Part shown: one piece after another, positions 32,135 to 41,696 of the stretch
Position numbering within the stretch: the stretch's first letter is position 1
Layout: the number at the start of each line of letters is the position of its first letter
Source: Paenibacillus sp. 19GGS1-52
GTDB lineage: Bacteria > Bacillota > Bacilli > Paenibacillales > Paenibacillaceae
NCBI RefSeq assembly: GCF_022369515.1
Contig: NZ_CP059724.1
Span: forward strand, 2,790,001 to 2,854,000
Reading direction: 5' to 3'
DNA length: 64,000 bases
Notes under the pieces: model-generated
Databases searched by the model: none
What the model was told of the DNA's origin: nothing
What the model saw: the letters and a program-made list of their open reading frames with translations, nothing else
Position numbers and translations under genes: made by a program

Positions 32135-32410
32135 TTGCTAATTGATGATTTAAAAGAATATTTAAGATTGGATGCTGATGACACTGAGGAAGATTCTTTC
32201 CTTGGTGTCTTAATTGCTGCTGCTAAGATGTATATCAAAACAGCAACGGGCAAGGAATTTAATGAAGAAAGTCCTAGACACAGGCTTGCTGTTTACCTTT
32301 ACTGTACTCATATGTATGAAAATAGGAATCCAGTGGTTACAACTTCAACTAAAACATTAGAACTTAGCCTAAGTAGTTTGCTTATGCAAATTGAATGGGG
32401 TGAGGATTAA
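32135..32410 (+). CDS. Head-tail connector (gp6-like)
   Basis: 91 residues, from TTG 32135 eight nt after AAAGGAG; GTG 32126 overlaps the ribosome site. LIDDLKEYLRLDADDTEEDSFLGVLIAAAKMYI is the DNA-packaging connector signature. Confidence 0.85.
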   Translation: MLIDDLKEYLRLDADDTEEDSFLGVLIAAAKMYIKTATGKEFNEESPRHRLAVYLYCTHMYENRNPVVTTSTKTLELSLSSLLMQIEWGED

Positions 32411-32411
32411 T

Positions 32412-32744
32412 ATGGATGTTGGAAAACTGGATACTAAATTAACCGTATGGCATAACGTCAAGGTTCAGAATGAAATACATGAAACTAGTAATCAACCTGA
32501 AGTGTTTAAAGAAAAACTATGGGCTAGTGTCATTCCTCAAACGGGAAGTCTAGGTAAAACTGTTGCTGATACGATTCTAGTTAATGTTACTCACAAGGTA
32601 ATCATTCGCTATCGTTCAGGCAAGAACATTACTAATGACATGTGGTTTATGTTTGGATCTCATAGGCTTGAAATTAGATTTATTTTAAATCCATACTTTG
32701 CAGATGAGACTTTGGAAATATTCTGTGAAGAGGTGATAGGATAA
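32412..32744 (+). CDS. Head closure / head-tail adaptor
   Basis: 110 residues starting at ATG 32412. KLDTKLTVWHNVKVQNEIHE and WASVIPQTGS fit the SPP1 gp16-like stopper family. It follows the connector gene by 1 nt and abuts the next gene. Confidence 0.8.
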   Translation: MDVGKLDTKLTVWHNVKVQNEIHETSNQPEVFKEKLWASVIPQTGSLGKTVADTILVNVTHKVIIRYRSGKNITNDMWFMFGSHRLEIRFILNPYFADETLEIFCEEVIG

Positions 32745-33179
32745 ATGGCACAACAAGGAATTGATTTTAGTGAGATGGATGAATTCACGAAACGATTAAT
32801 GGATATTGCCGTGAAAAAGATGCCCAAAGAATCCAAGAAGTTTTTGAGAACTGAGGGCAACAAGCTGAAGAAGATTATTAAGAAAAATGCTAAATCAAGC
32901 GGTGTCAAGAAACAGAGTGGTAACTATATCAAGAGTATTAAGAGAGGGAAGATATACAAATACGAAGGGAAACTTAGTATTCGTGCATATTCCACCGATC
33001 CCAAAGCCCATCTAATTGAACTAGGCCACAAAATAGTAACAAAGAAGCCGGGAAAACAAGACGTTGGATTTGTGCCGGGACACCATGTATTTAAGAAGTC
33101 AGAAGCGGAATTTAAATCTGAGTATTTAGCAGATTGTAAAGAGTTTTTTGATGGATTGCTAGAAGATGGTTTGAGTTGA
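32745..33179 (+). CDS. HK97 gp10-like tail-completion protein
   Basis: 144 residues: basic N-terminal helix region (KKMPKESKKFLRTEGNKLKKIIKKNAK), then HLIELGHKIVTKKPGKQDVGFVPGHHVFKKS, the gp10 signature with Gly-His pairs. Acts at the head-tail joint. Confidence 0.85.
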   Translation: MAQQGIDFSEMDEFTKRLMDIAVKKMPKESKKFLRTEGNKLKKIIKKNAKSSGVKKQSGNYIKSIKRGKIYKYEGKLSIRAYSTDPKAHLIELGHKIVTKKPGKQDVGFVPGHHVFKKSEAEFKSEYLADCKEFFDGLLEDGLS

Positions 33180-33190
33180 GAGGTGTATGA

Positions 33191-33628
33191 ATGATTACCT
33201 TAATTAATGTTGCTGAAGCTATTAATCAAAAGTTGATTGATATATTGCCTGATATACCTATTCAGAGTTCAGATATTCGCGAAGGATTTGGAAGACCATG
33301 TCTTTATGTTGATTTCGACAGCGTTGTCCCTGCTAAGTATGGGCCGAAGGGATTAGACCGCACAATAAGCGTGATAATCTACTTTTTTCCTACCAGTCAA
33401 ACAAACTATAAATTGGAACTATTGACTGTTCAAGATATGTTGGAAACAGCATTTGTTGACAATTTCAAAATAGTAGACGGATTCGTAGTTTATCCCTCTA
33501 ATCTATCTTCGGATAAAGTGGATGGTATTCTACAGGTATCTTTCGATATTCAATTAATCGAAATTGCAGATGAAGAAAATGGTAATACAAGTGACTTCAT
33601 GATGGATGAATTAGATGTAAATGTTTAA
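33191..33628 (+). CDS. Tail terminator-like protein
   Basis: 145 residues with GRPCLYVDFDSVVPAKYGPKG and DRTISVIIYFFPTS, the pattern of the small tail-terminator proteins that precede tail-sheath genes in PBSX-like phages. Position directly before the sheath supports the call. Confidence 0.75.
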   Translation: MITLINVAEAINQKLIDILPDIPIQSSDIREGFGRPCLYVDFDSVVPAKYGPKGLDRTISVIIYFFPTSQTNYKLELLTVQDMLETAFVDNFKIVDGFVVYPSNLSSDKVDGILQVSFDIQLIEIADEENGNTSDFMMDELDVNV

Positions 33629-33647
33629 AAATGAGAGGATGATTTAA

Positions 33648-34727
33648 ATGGCTATTGGAGTACCCAATATTGAGATTAATTTTAAGGCATTAGGGGTTTC
33701 TGCTGTGACTAGAAGTGCAAAAGGAATCGTAGCTTTAATTGTTAAGGACACAACGAATGTCACGTTTAACCTGAAAGAGTATAAATTTGCTACTGATATT
33801 GAACCAGCGTTGTTTACGGCAGCTAATGTTGCTTATATTCGTCAGGTATTTTTAGGAACGCCTAATAAAGTATATGTCGTTCGCGTTGGTACATCCGGTA
33901 CTACAGGTGTAGCCGATGCAGTTTTAGCATTGGGAAGCAGAAAATATAATTGGATCGGGTTTGCTGAAGCCAGTACGACTGAAACGACTGACCTAGTTAC
34001 CTATGTTAAGGCACAAGAAGCATTGAAGAAGACAATTAAAGCGGTAGTTTTCAACGCTACAATTAGCGATTCTATGCATATTGTGAATTTCTGCAATACT
34101 AGTGTGACATATAAAACTGGTGCAACTGTAACTGGTGAAAAATATATTGCACGTTTGCTAGGTGTCCTAGCTGGTCTGTCGCTTCTTCAGTCGAGCACAT
34201 ACCTAGTTTTAGATGATCTTGCAGGAGTTGTTCAACCAGCAGACCTTACTGTTGCAGTAAATGCAGGCAAGCTTGTGCTCTTTAACGATGACGTGTCAGT
34301 CAGAATTTGCCGAGGAGTCAATAGCTTAATTACTTACACATCTGGCGTAACCGAATCAATGAGCAAAATTCTTGTCGTTGAATCTATGGACTTGATCAGG
34401 GACGATATTTATACCACGTTTAAGAATACATACACGGGAAAATTTAAGAACATCTATGACAATCAGGTCTTGTTGATTAGTTCGATCAACAGTTATTTTA
34501 GTACTCTTGCTGATGAGGGTGTACTAGATAATGAATTCACCAATGTTTCGTTCGTTGATATTGAAGCCCAGCGCTCCGCACACTTGGCAATAGGTAAAAC
34601 TATGGCGGCTGATTGGGACGATGTAACGGTACGTAAAAATACTTTCCGTAGCAATGTTTATCTTGCTGGTAACATCAAGATTGCTGATGCAATGGAAGAC
34701 TTTGTATTCAATATCACAATGGAGTAA
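33648..34727 (+). CDS. Contractile tail sheath (XkdK-like)
   Basis: 359 residues, with N-terminal GVPNIEINFKALGVSAVTRSAKGIVALIVKD and C-terminal ITMADWDDVTVRKNTFRSNVYL-like strand exchange region. The sheath gene shows that this is a myovirus-type phage, although the head genes are HK97-type. Confidence 0.92.
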   Translation: MAIGVPNIEINFKALGVSAVTRSAKGIVALIVKDTTNVTFNLKEYKFATDIEPALFTAANVAYIRQVFLGTPNKVYVVRVGTSGTTGVADAVLALGSRKYNWIGFAEASTTETTDLVTYVKAQEALKKTIKAVVFNATISDSMHIVNFCNTSVTYKTGATVTGEKYIARLLGVLAGLSLLQSSTYLVLDDLAGVVQPADLTVAVNAGKLVLFNDDVSVRICRGVNSLITYTSGVTESMSKILVVESMDLIRDDIYTTFKNTYTGKFKNIYDNQVLLISSINSYFSTLADEGVLDNEFTNVSFVDIEAQRSAHLAIGKTMAADWDDVTVRKNTFRSNVYLAGNIKIADAMEDFVFNITME

Positions 34728-34747
34728 TAGAAGGGAGAGAATAAAAC

Positions 34748-35167
34748 ATGGCTAACAAAGGTAATGAAGTCGCAACAGGTACAAATACCGTAGTATGGGT
34801 AAACGGTGAAGATGTTAAATCTAATAAGTTTGAATATAAAGTTGCATATGAAACTGCTGATGTTAAATTTGGTGGAGATTTGCAAACTTATAAACGTGTT
34901 GTAGGCGTTAGTTGTGAGGGATCATTCACAATCAATCGCACACAAAGTAGAATGGCGCTATTGATTGGTGATGTTGCAAAAACTGGTTTGCTTCCAGATA
35001 TTACAATCACATCCAAAATTATTAACGACAGTACAGGCAAGGCAGAACGTGCAACATTCAGAAACGTTGTAATTGCAGAATATGGCGCAACATCTGAGAA
35101 TCAAGCTGTAATGGAAGATACTATTCCATTTACATCATCCCCACCAGAATTTATTGAATACATGTAA
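34748..35167 (+). CDS. Tail tube protein (XkdM-like)
   Basis: 139 residues, GTNTVVWVNGEDVKSNKFEYKVAYETADV matches XkdM-type tube proteins. AAGGGAGAG 12 nt upstream. Ends YIM-type in PPEFIEYM. Confidence 0.9.
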   Translation: MANKGNEVATGTNTVVWVNGEDVKSNKFEYKVAYETADVKFGGDLQTYKRVVGVSCEGSFTINRTQSRMALLIGDVAKTGLLPDITITSKIINDSTGKAERATFRNVVIAEYGATSENQAVMEDTIPFTSSPPEFIEYM

Positions 35168-35227
35168 TTATATTGGGGAGTCAATGGCTCCCCTCTAACT
35201 ATAAAAATAATGGAGATGGATTATATA

Positions 35228-35623
35228 ATGACTAAAGCTAATCAACACGATACAAAATTGACTTTGGAACTATTGATTGCAAAGAAAGCACAAAGACTCA
35301 ACAGAAAAATGAGAACAAAAGATGTGTATGTTGATAGTTTGGATTGTATGGTTACACTCAACGAACCATCGAAGGAACTTGTTTATAAATTTAGTGACAG
35401 AATACAAGAATCTGATGGTAGCACAGCGGAAAAATTTATGGCATTCAGTTATATAATTAGCCAATGTGTAGATTTGTTTAAAGATAAATCTTTCTACGAA
35501 GAATATGGAACACCTGAACTTGCTGTGCACGAATTGCTAACATTTAATGATATTAACATCCTGCAAACAGAACTGAACGGTCTAACTTATGTCAACGGTG
35601 TTAATGAAGAAATAAAAAACTAA
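35228..35623 (+). CDS. Tail assembly chaperone, short frame (XkdN-like)
   Basis: 131 residues from ATG 35228. The frame ends at AAC TAA right after a slippery A-AAA-AAC at 35614-35620. It binds the tape measure protein during tail assembly. See the separate -1 frame extension. Confidence 0.85.
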   Translation: MTKANQHDTKLTLELLIAKKAQRLNRKMRTKDVYVDSLDCMVTLNEPSKELVYKFSDRIQESDGSTAEKFMAFSYIISQCVDLFKDKSFYEEYGTPELAVHELLTFNDINILQTELNGLTYVNGVNEEIKN

Positions 35624-35799
35624 TAGAGTCAGATCGTGACTTCAATATGTACTCCTATTATGTTGATAGAGGTTATGATCTGGCTAAGTTAATTAATATG
35701 TCATTGATTGAAAAGACTTTCTATTATGAATCCATGATATATAACAAAGATGAAAGAGTCGAAGAACATAACGCTAAATGGGGAGGGGAAAAGAAATAA
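35228..35799 (+). CDS. Tail assembly chaperone, -1 frameshift product
   Basis: Slipping back one base at AAAAAAC (35614-35620) continues translation from CTA 35620 to TAA 35797-35799, adding 59 residues (LIESDRDFNMYSYYVDRGYD...). Total about 190 residues. A hairpin AGTCA/TGACT (35627-35641) starts 6 nt after the slip site. The arrangement is the known chaperone frameshift (lambda G/GT type) before the tape measure gene. Confidence 0.8.
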
Positions 35800-35841
35800 T
35801 CCTTTCTCCATTTTTTTAGTTTTACAAGGAGGTGAGTATAT

Positions 35842-37962
35842 ATGGCAGGAGCAATACAATCAATTCTAAACTTCCGTGAGAATATGACTGAAGGTTTACA
35901 ACGGATTGCTGGACAAAGTGATGATACATCACGTCAAGTAAGATTGCTTAATAATGGCGTTGAAGATTTTAGAGCAAGAGCATCATCTGGATTTATGAGC
36001 GTTGCAAAGAAAGCGGCAGGATTAACCATTGCATTCGCTGGCATTGGTGCAGCTGGTTTAACTATTGGTGCTTCAGTCGATAGCGTTAAGGAATATTCAA
36101 CATCGTTATCACAATTATCAGCAGCAACAGGATACACAGGAGCAGAGTTTGACAAAATGAAGGCATCAATGGTTAGTGTCTATGGTAATAATTTCGGCGC
36201 GTCTTGGGAAGATGTCGGTGAGTCATTAGCTACAGTTGCACAAATTACAGGTCAGACAGGTAAAGCATTGGAAGACAGCACAGAAAATGCATTAGTATAC
36301 AGAGATGTATTCAAAGCTGAGATTCCAGACTCTATTGCTACAACTGATAGCATGATGAAACAGTTCGGGATTACATCTGATCAAGCTTTCAATTTGCTTG
36401 CACAAGGTTCACAATCTGGATTGGATAAGACCGGTGAATTGCTTGATGGTGTCTCAGAATTTGGTGTTCAATTTAAACAACTAGGATTCTCAGCAGATGA
36501 AATGTTTGACACATTCGGTTCAGGATTAGATTCAGGAGCATTTTCTCTGGCGACAATTGGAGATTCTGTAAAAGAGTTTGGTATACGTGCAAAAGATGGT
36601 AGTGATAGCACGGCGCAAGCTTTTAAAGGATTGAATCTTGATGCAAAAGGTTTATCTGCAACATTTGCAAAAGGTGGCCCTAATGCAAAGAAGGCATTTG
36701 ATCAAGTTGTTAAAGCATTGGATAAGGTTAAAGACCCACTTAAGAAAAATGCTATCGGTACAGCGTTATTTGGATCAACGTGGGAAGATTTAGGAGCGAA
36801 GTCAATATCTGCACTTGCCAATGTTGAGAAGGGATTCAATAGCACTACTGACACAATGGGCAAATTGAATGATGTGAAGTATACGGACTTAGATTCTGCC
36901 ATTACTGGTATCTCCAGAACACTTGAAACTAGTATTGTGACACCGCTTGCTGATAAGGTACTTCCCAAACTATCAGAACTTAGCAAATGGGTAACAAGTA
37001 AAACACCAGCAATCAAGAAAGGTATTGATTCTGCCTTTAAAACAGGTAAAGAATTGATGAATGATTTCGGTGACGCTATGGGATGGGTCAAGAAAAATTC
37101 TGATTGGTTAGTTCCAGCACTCGGGGCTGTAACGGCAGCAGTAATAGCCCAACAAGCAGTTAATGGCGTTAAGGGATTAATCACAGCTTATAAAGCCTGG
37201 AGAACAACAACAGCAGGGTTAACACTGGTTCAAGCTGGTTTAAACGTAGTTTTAGCAGCCAATCCTCTCGGGATAATTGCCGTTGTAATTGGATTAGTTA
37301 TAGGTGCTGGTATCCTTCTGTGGAAAAACTGGGATACGGTAAAAGTTAAAGCATCTGAATTATGGTCTTGGCTTGGTGGAGTATGGACAAGTCTTAAAGC
37401 AGGAACAGTTAATGCTTTCAACAGCGTAAAAGAAGCCGCTTCAAATCTGTGGGGAAGCATATCTGGTGCATGGACTAACATAAAAACGGGTACGGTTGAC
37501 ACCTTTAACGGTATAAAAGATAGCGTTGCTGGTACATTCAATTCAATGGTAGGTGCTGTAAAGACGCCTATTAACTCTATCATCGGCATGATAAACGGAC
37601 TTATCGGAAAGATTAATGGGATTTCCATAGAATTTCCAGATTGGATGCCGGGAGATCTTTCGGGTAAAACTTTTGGACTAAGCATTCCTACAATTCCTAC
37701 ATTTGCTAAAGGTACTAATAATGCGCCGGGAGGCATGTCATTAGTTGGCGAAGAAGGGCCAGAACTTGTTAACTTGAAAAAGGGTTCATCTGTAGCTACA
37801 GCAGATAAGACAAGTAAAATCCTTGCTGCTAATTCCAGTGGAACAAAAATTGAAGTTAATATTCACGGCAATGTATACGGTGAAGCTGATTTTATGGATA
37901 AGGTTATGGCTAAACTAGTCAGTGTTCTTGACAGTAATATACCAAACGTTGCTACTACATAA
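35842..37962 (+). CDS. Tape measure protein
   Basis: 706 residues. Mostly helical, with N-terminal TMP core (about 70-330, YSTSLSQLSAATGYTGAEFDKMKASM...), hydrophobic segments (about 425-445 and 470-495) and C-terminal repeats of WxxIKxxTVDxFNxIK type. Its length sets the tail length; with 706 residues the tail is of modest length. AAGGAGGTGAG gives the start. Confidence 0.9.
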   Translation: MAGAIQSILNFRENMTEGLQRIAGQSDDTSRQVRLLNNGVEDFRARASSGFMSVAKKAAGLTIAFAGIGAAGLTIGASVDSVKEYSTSLSQLSAATGYTGAEFDKMKASMVSVYGNNFGASWEDVGESLATVAQITGQTGKALEDSTENALVYRDVFKAEIPDSIATTDSMMKQFGITSDQAFNLLAQGSQSGLDKTGELLDGVSEFGVQFKQLGFSADEMFDTFGSGLDSGAFSLATIGDSVKEFGIRAKDGSDSTAQAFKGLNLDAKGLSATFAKGGPNAKKAFDQVVKALDKVKDPLKKNAIGTALFGSTWEDLGAKSISALANVEKGFNSTTDTMGKLNDVKYTDLDSAITGISRTLETSIVTPLADKVLPKLSELSKWVTSKTPAIKKGIDSAFKTGKELMNDFGDAMGWVKKNSDWLVPALGAVTAAVIAQQAVNGVKGLITAYKAWRTTTAGLTLVQAGLNVVLAANPLGIIAVVIGLVIGAGILLWKNWDTVKVKASELWSWLGGVWTSLKAGTVNAFNSVKEAASNLWGSISGAWTNIKTGTVDTFNGIKDSVAGTFNSMVGAVKTPINSIIGMINGLIGKINGISIEFPDWMPGDLSGKTFGLSIPTIPTFAKGTNNAPGGMSLVGEEGPELVNLKKGSSVATADKTSKILAANSSGTKIEVNIHGNVYGEADFMDKVMAKLVSVLDSNIPNVATT

Positions 37963-37980
37963 GAGGGGATGAAAAGTAAA

Positions 37981-38406
37981 ATGAATATAGTATTTACAGC
38001 AAATAATAACGCCGAAATACTAACTTTGCCAATTGTTCCCCCTGAGTTTTCTATCCCTGAGATAGTCAACAATAATGAGGAATTTTCTATTATTGGTGGA
38101 GTAAATGGTATTGGAGCATTGAATCTAATTGGATTAAAGTCGCTTAGAACACTGTCTATTGCTTCTCTATTTCCTAATAAATACTACTCTTTTGTTAAAG
38201 TGCAAAAGAGTGGATATGATTGTGTTTCATTTTTCAAAAAGTGGAATGATAAGCGTGTTCCCATTCGTATTATCGTCACTCACGGTGATAAAAAAATACT
38301 AAATATGGCATGTACTATTGAAACATTTACTTATGATTTAGATTCAGCAGGAGACTTTCCTTATACTCTTGAATTGAAAGAATTCGTTTTTCCGGTGGTG
38401 AAATAA
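37981..38406 (+). CDS. XkdP-like baseplate protein without LysM
   Basis: 141 residues matching the N-terminal domain of XkdP (EILTLPIVPPEFSIPEIVNNNEEFSIIGGVNGIGALNLIGLKSLRTLSIASLFPNKYYSF). In PBSX this protein also carries LysM; the domain is missing here. GAGGGG at 37963-37968; ATG 37981 is preferred over 37969. Confidence 0.8.
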   Translation: MNIVFTANNNAEILTLPIVPPEFSIPEIVNNNEEFSIIGGVNGIGALNLIGLKSLRTLSIASLFPNKYYSFVKVQKSGYDCVSFFKKWNDKRVPIRIIVTHGDKKILNMACTIETFTYDLDSAGDFPYTLELKEFVFPVVK

Positions 38407-39392
38407 TGGGACATGAACTTGTATTAATTAAGAGTGGTAAGAAGTATAACATTACAGAATTAGTTGGTAATCTCTCATGGGGCAGTAATATTGACGCTGT
38501 CTCTGAAGAGTTAACTTTTGATTATGCTTACAATGATTATGAGAATATAAAGAAATATGACATTATCGAGTTAGGTGATACGGTTATTCTATTTAATGAA
38601 GGTAAAGCCCTACATAGGTATAAAATAATGGATGAATCTGTTAATGGTAGAGTGAGCAAGTCATACACTTGTTATGATTATGCTTTTTACTTAAATAGTA
38701 ATAAAACAATCATTCAATTTAAGGGAATTCCTGCTTCAGATGCAATAAGTAAGTTGTGTGATAAATTCAATATCAAACATAATATATCTCCTATGTCAAC
38801 TAGTATTAAGCAGATTTATAAAGAAGAAGTCATCAATACTATCAATGACATTATGGATCAGGTTAAAAAGGAAACGGGAAGCAAGTATAGGATGGAAATG
38901 GTTGATGATACGCTAACAATCAAGAAACAAACAGATTTACTTATTAAACCAATGGTTAGAAATAGTAGTATTACACCGTTATTTCCTGTAACATCTGCAA
39001 TTTCTAATCCTAGTAAATCAACTAGTGTTGTAGAAATGAAGAACAAGGTTATTGTTGCAACTAGTGATGATAAGTCAACAAAGATTTTTGCGGAATCCTC
39101 AGATACAGCCAATATTAAGAAATACGGTTTGTTAACTGAAATTATAACTGTTGATGCTAAAGAAGCAGCGCAAGCACGAAATATCGCTAAAAATACACTT
39201 GCTGATTTGAATAAAGCGGTAGAAGACGTATCTTTAGACTTGTTAGGTCATGACGATATTAAGGCTGGTAGGTTAATGGATTTTAATGAACCGATCACAG
39301 GTGTTATTGGTAGATATTTAATCAAGAGTGCCGCTCATAGTGAAGCAAATGGCTTGCATAAAGTAAGCGTCCAGTTGGAGAAGGTGAGTTAA
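38406..39392 (+). CDS. XkdQ-like baseplate hub
   Basis: 328 residues with the gp27/XkdQ-type pattern (WGSNIDAVSEELTFDYA, IKKYDIIELGDTVILFN, GIPASDAISKLCDKF). Overlaps its neighbours by 1 nt on each side (TAATG), so translation is coupled along the baseplate genes. Confidence 0.85.
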   Translation: MGHELVLIKSGKKYNITELVGNLSWGSNIDAVSEELTFDYAYNDYENIKKYDIIELGDTVILFNEGKALHRYKIMDESVNGRVSKSYTCYDYAFYLNSNKTIIQFKGIPASDAISKLCDKFNIKHNISPMSTSIKQIYKEEVINTINDIMDQVKKETGSKYRMEMVDDTLTIKKQTDLLIKPMVRNSSITPLFPVTSAISNPSKSTSVVEMKNKVIVATSDDKSTKIFAESSDTANIKKYGLLTEIITVDAKEAAQARNIAKNTLADLNKAVEDVSLDLLGHDDIKAGRLMDFNEPITGVIGRYLIKSAAHSEANGLHKVSVQLEKVS

Positions 39393-39664
39393 TGAATGAC
39401 AATGAAGTGAGATTTACTAAGTATTTTAAAGACAGGGATAACAAAACACCTGAAGAAATTGCTGTTGCAAAGGTGATAACAATTATGCCTAACATTAAGC
39501 TTTCATTAGGTTTAGATATTATCCTTGATGCTGATGATTTAGTAATTGCTTCACGTATATATGATCTAATTTTGCATATTGGAGACGATGTTATTGTAAC
39601 TCCTAGTGCGAGTGGGCAATTATACTATCTTATTGATAAAGTAGGTGCGCCGCATGTTTCCTGA
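39392..39664 (+). CDS. XkdR-like (DUF2577) protein
   Basis: 90 residues, AVAKVITIMPNIKLSLGLDIILDADDLVIA resembles DUF2577/XkdR. Overlaps XkdS-like gene by about 11 nt. Confidence 0.8.
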   Translation: MNDNEVRFTKYFKDRDNKTPEEIAVAKVITIMPNIKLSLGLDIILDADDLVIASRIYDLILHIGDDVIVTPSASGQLYYLIDKVGAPHVS

Positions 39665-40103
39665 TGATGAATTAACATTGGAAGAAATAGAAGCTTTGTC
39701 CGCTGTATCTACAGTCATGGGCAAGGTTTTTTTATTTGATTTCGATACAAAAGAATATGTATTGATCAATGGTAGACCTGTTGAAGCCACATATGAGCAA
39801 GCCATTAAACAATGGGTAACATTTTTATTGACCGCTGACTCTGATTCCATTGTGATTTATCAAGGAACTGATTTCGGAATGAGTATTAAGCAGTTTATTG
39901 GCAATAGAGATATGGATCGAATTTCTGCTGAATTTGAAATAGAAAGACAGTTAAAGGAAAAGATTATCCTTCATCCTGAGATTATTGATATCGAAGAAGT
40001 AGTGATCACAAGAGATGGAAGCAGAGTGGTAATATCCTTAAACATAATCACAAGTAGAGGAATTATTGACGGTTCAGAAAGTGAGGTGGTATTTAGTGGA
40101 TGA
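39654..40103 (+). CDS. XkdS-like (DUF2634) baseplate protein
   Basis: 149 residues; MFPDDELTLEEIEALSAV and FDFDTKEYVLINGRPVEATYEQAIKQWV are DUF2634 hallmarks (gp25-type wedge). ATG 39654 is favoured because GGTG lies 9 nt upstream; GTG 39645 is possible. Confidence 0.85.
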   Translation: MFPDDELTLEEIEALSAVSTVMGKVFLFDFDTKEYVLINGRPVEATYEQAIKQWVTFLLTADSDSIVIYQGTDFGMSIKQFIGNRDMDRISAEFEIERQLKEKIILHPEIIDIEEVVITRDGSRVVISLNIITSRGIIDGSESEVVFSG

Positions 40104-41166
40104 GTTAGTTAAAGCAATCAAGCAACAACTATTAAACCAAATCAGCAATGATTATGATAAATCAGATGGCTATTTATTGGCAGATATTATGTCGAGTGTC
40201 GCATATGTATTCAATAATTTATCTATTAGATTAGATGATATTGAAAAACTATTAGACGTTGATAATCTTACGGGCGACTTGCTGACGAAGTTTGTTGAAC
40301 AACGTAGAGGGATTGTAAGAAATGATGCCACTCTTTCAATTGGTCAAGTTACTGCAACGGGAAGCGGAACAGTTAATATTGGTGATTTATTCGAGACAGC
40401 AAACGGAATACAATTCGCAGCGTCAGAAACAAAGGTTATTTCTGGAACAGGTACAGTTAATATTGTCGCTATTATTGCTGGTAACAATGGTAATGTTCCG
40501 GCTAACCAAATAGTACAGATACCAGTTACACTAACGGGTATCACATCGGTTACAAATCCAGCATCAACATACAATGGATTTGATATTGAAATTGATAGTG
40601 CATTGAGAAATCGTTACTATTTGGCAGTTAGATCACCAGCGACTTCAGGAAATGTTGCTCATTATATGGCTTGGGCAATGGAGACCGATGGTGTTGGAGA
40701 TGCAAAAGTATTTCCATCTGATGGCGATATCGTAGGCGGTATTAGTGAGGTTGATGTAGTTATTATCAATGCCAATAAACAGCCAGCTAGTGCAGCATTG
40801 GTTACAGAAGTTCAAACATATATTGATCCGTCCAGTACAGGTTTGGGTTATGGTCAGGCTCCAATAGGTGCAAAGTGCTATGTGAGTTCTGCAACGGGGT
40901 TAACTCTCAATATTAGTTTATCGCTTACATATTCTAGTGGGTATACGTTAACACAGGTTAAGCAGAACATTAGCAATTCTGTTACGGCATATTTGCAGAG
41001 TATTGCATTCAAGCAACTTTATGTATCTGCTGCCAAGGTGGGAGATGCTATCCTTAATTCTGCTGGGGTTTTAGATTATACTACTCTTCTTCTCAATGGT
41101 TCGGCGGGAAATGTAACAACTACAGCTAGACAAATTGCTGTTATGGGAGTGGTGACAGTTGTATAA
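40096..41166 (+). CDS. Baseplate J-like protein (XkdT-like)
   Basis: 356 residues from GTG 40096 (GAGGTGG upstream). Baseplate J signature: IEKLLDVDNLTGDLLTKFVEQRRGIVRNDA, then DSALRNRYYLAVRSPATSGNVAHY, and DAKVFPSDGDIVGGISEVDVVII. Overlaps the previous gene by 8 nt. Confidence 0.9.
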   Translation: MDELVKAIKQQLLNQISNDYDKSDGYLLADIMSSVAYVFNNLSIRLDDIEKLLDVDNLTGDLLTKFVEQRRGIVRNDATLSIGQVTATGSGTVNIGDLFETANGIQFAASETKVISGTGTVNIVAIIAGNNGNVPANQIVQIPVTLTGITSVTNPASTYNGFDIEIDSALRNRYYLAVRSPATSGNVAHYMAWAMETDGVGDAKVFPSDGDIVGGISEVDVVIINANKQPASAALVTEVQTYIDPSSTGLGYGQAPIGAKCYVSSATGLTLNISLSLTYSSGYTLTQVKQNISNSVTAYLQSIAFKQLYVSAAKVGDAILNSAGVLDYTTLLLNGSAGNVTTTARQIAVMGVVTVV

Positions 41167-41695
41167 AGATACCTTAACGAATAATCTACATAAAATAGTT
41201 AGACAAGATCCATTAATCAATGAGATTAACGGGTCTATTGGTATTACATTGGACAACTTTGATGAACAAATGACTGACTTTAGTAATCAGATTGATATTA
41301 GTACGGCTACTTGGTCATTGCCTGTCTATGAAAAGGAATTAGGCATAGTAACAGATATTACTAAGACTGATGCAATTAGAAGAGAACAGATAATGTCAAG
41401 GTTAAAAGGAATGACTAAGATTGGAGCAGCAGAGTTAAAAGTAATAGCTGACTCTTATGCTCATGGCGATGTGGAAATTACATTAGATCATGGAATCGTA
41501 GTTGAATTCACTTCTGTATTTGGTGTTCCTTCCAATATTGAAGACTTAAAAGCGGTTCTTCGGAGTTATGCACCAGCACACATAAAAATGAGTTATAAAT
41601 TCAGATATGCTTTTTACAGCGAGTTTATACCATATACATATAGTCAACTCTCTACACACACATATGGAGAGTTACTTTTAGGAGGGTTCTTATAA
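41159..41695 (+). CDS. XkdU-like (DUF2313/YmfQ) tail protein
   Basis: 178 residues from TTG 41159. DNFDEQMTDFSNQIDISTATWSLPVYEKELGI and the following RLKGMTKIGAAELKVIADSY fit YmfQ-type baseplate proteins. Overlaps the previous gene by 8 nt. Confidence 0.85.
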   Translation: MYKDTLTNNLHKIVRQDPLINEINGSIGITLDNFDEQMTDFSNQIDISTATWSLPVYEKELGIVTDITKTDAIRREQIMSRLKGMTKIGAAELKVIADSYAHGDVEITLDHGIVVEFTSVFGVPSNIEDLKAVLRSYAPAHIKMSYKFRYAFYSEFIPYTYSQLSTHTYGELLLGGFL

Positions 41696-41696
41696 G

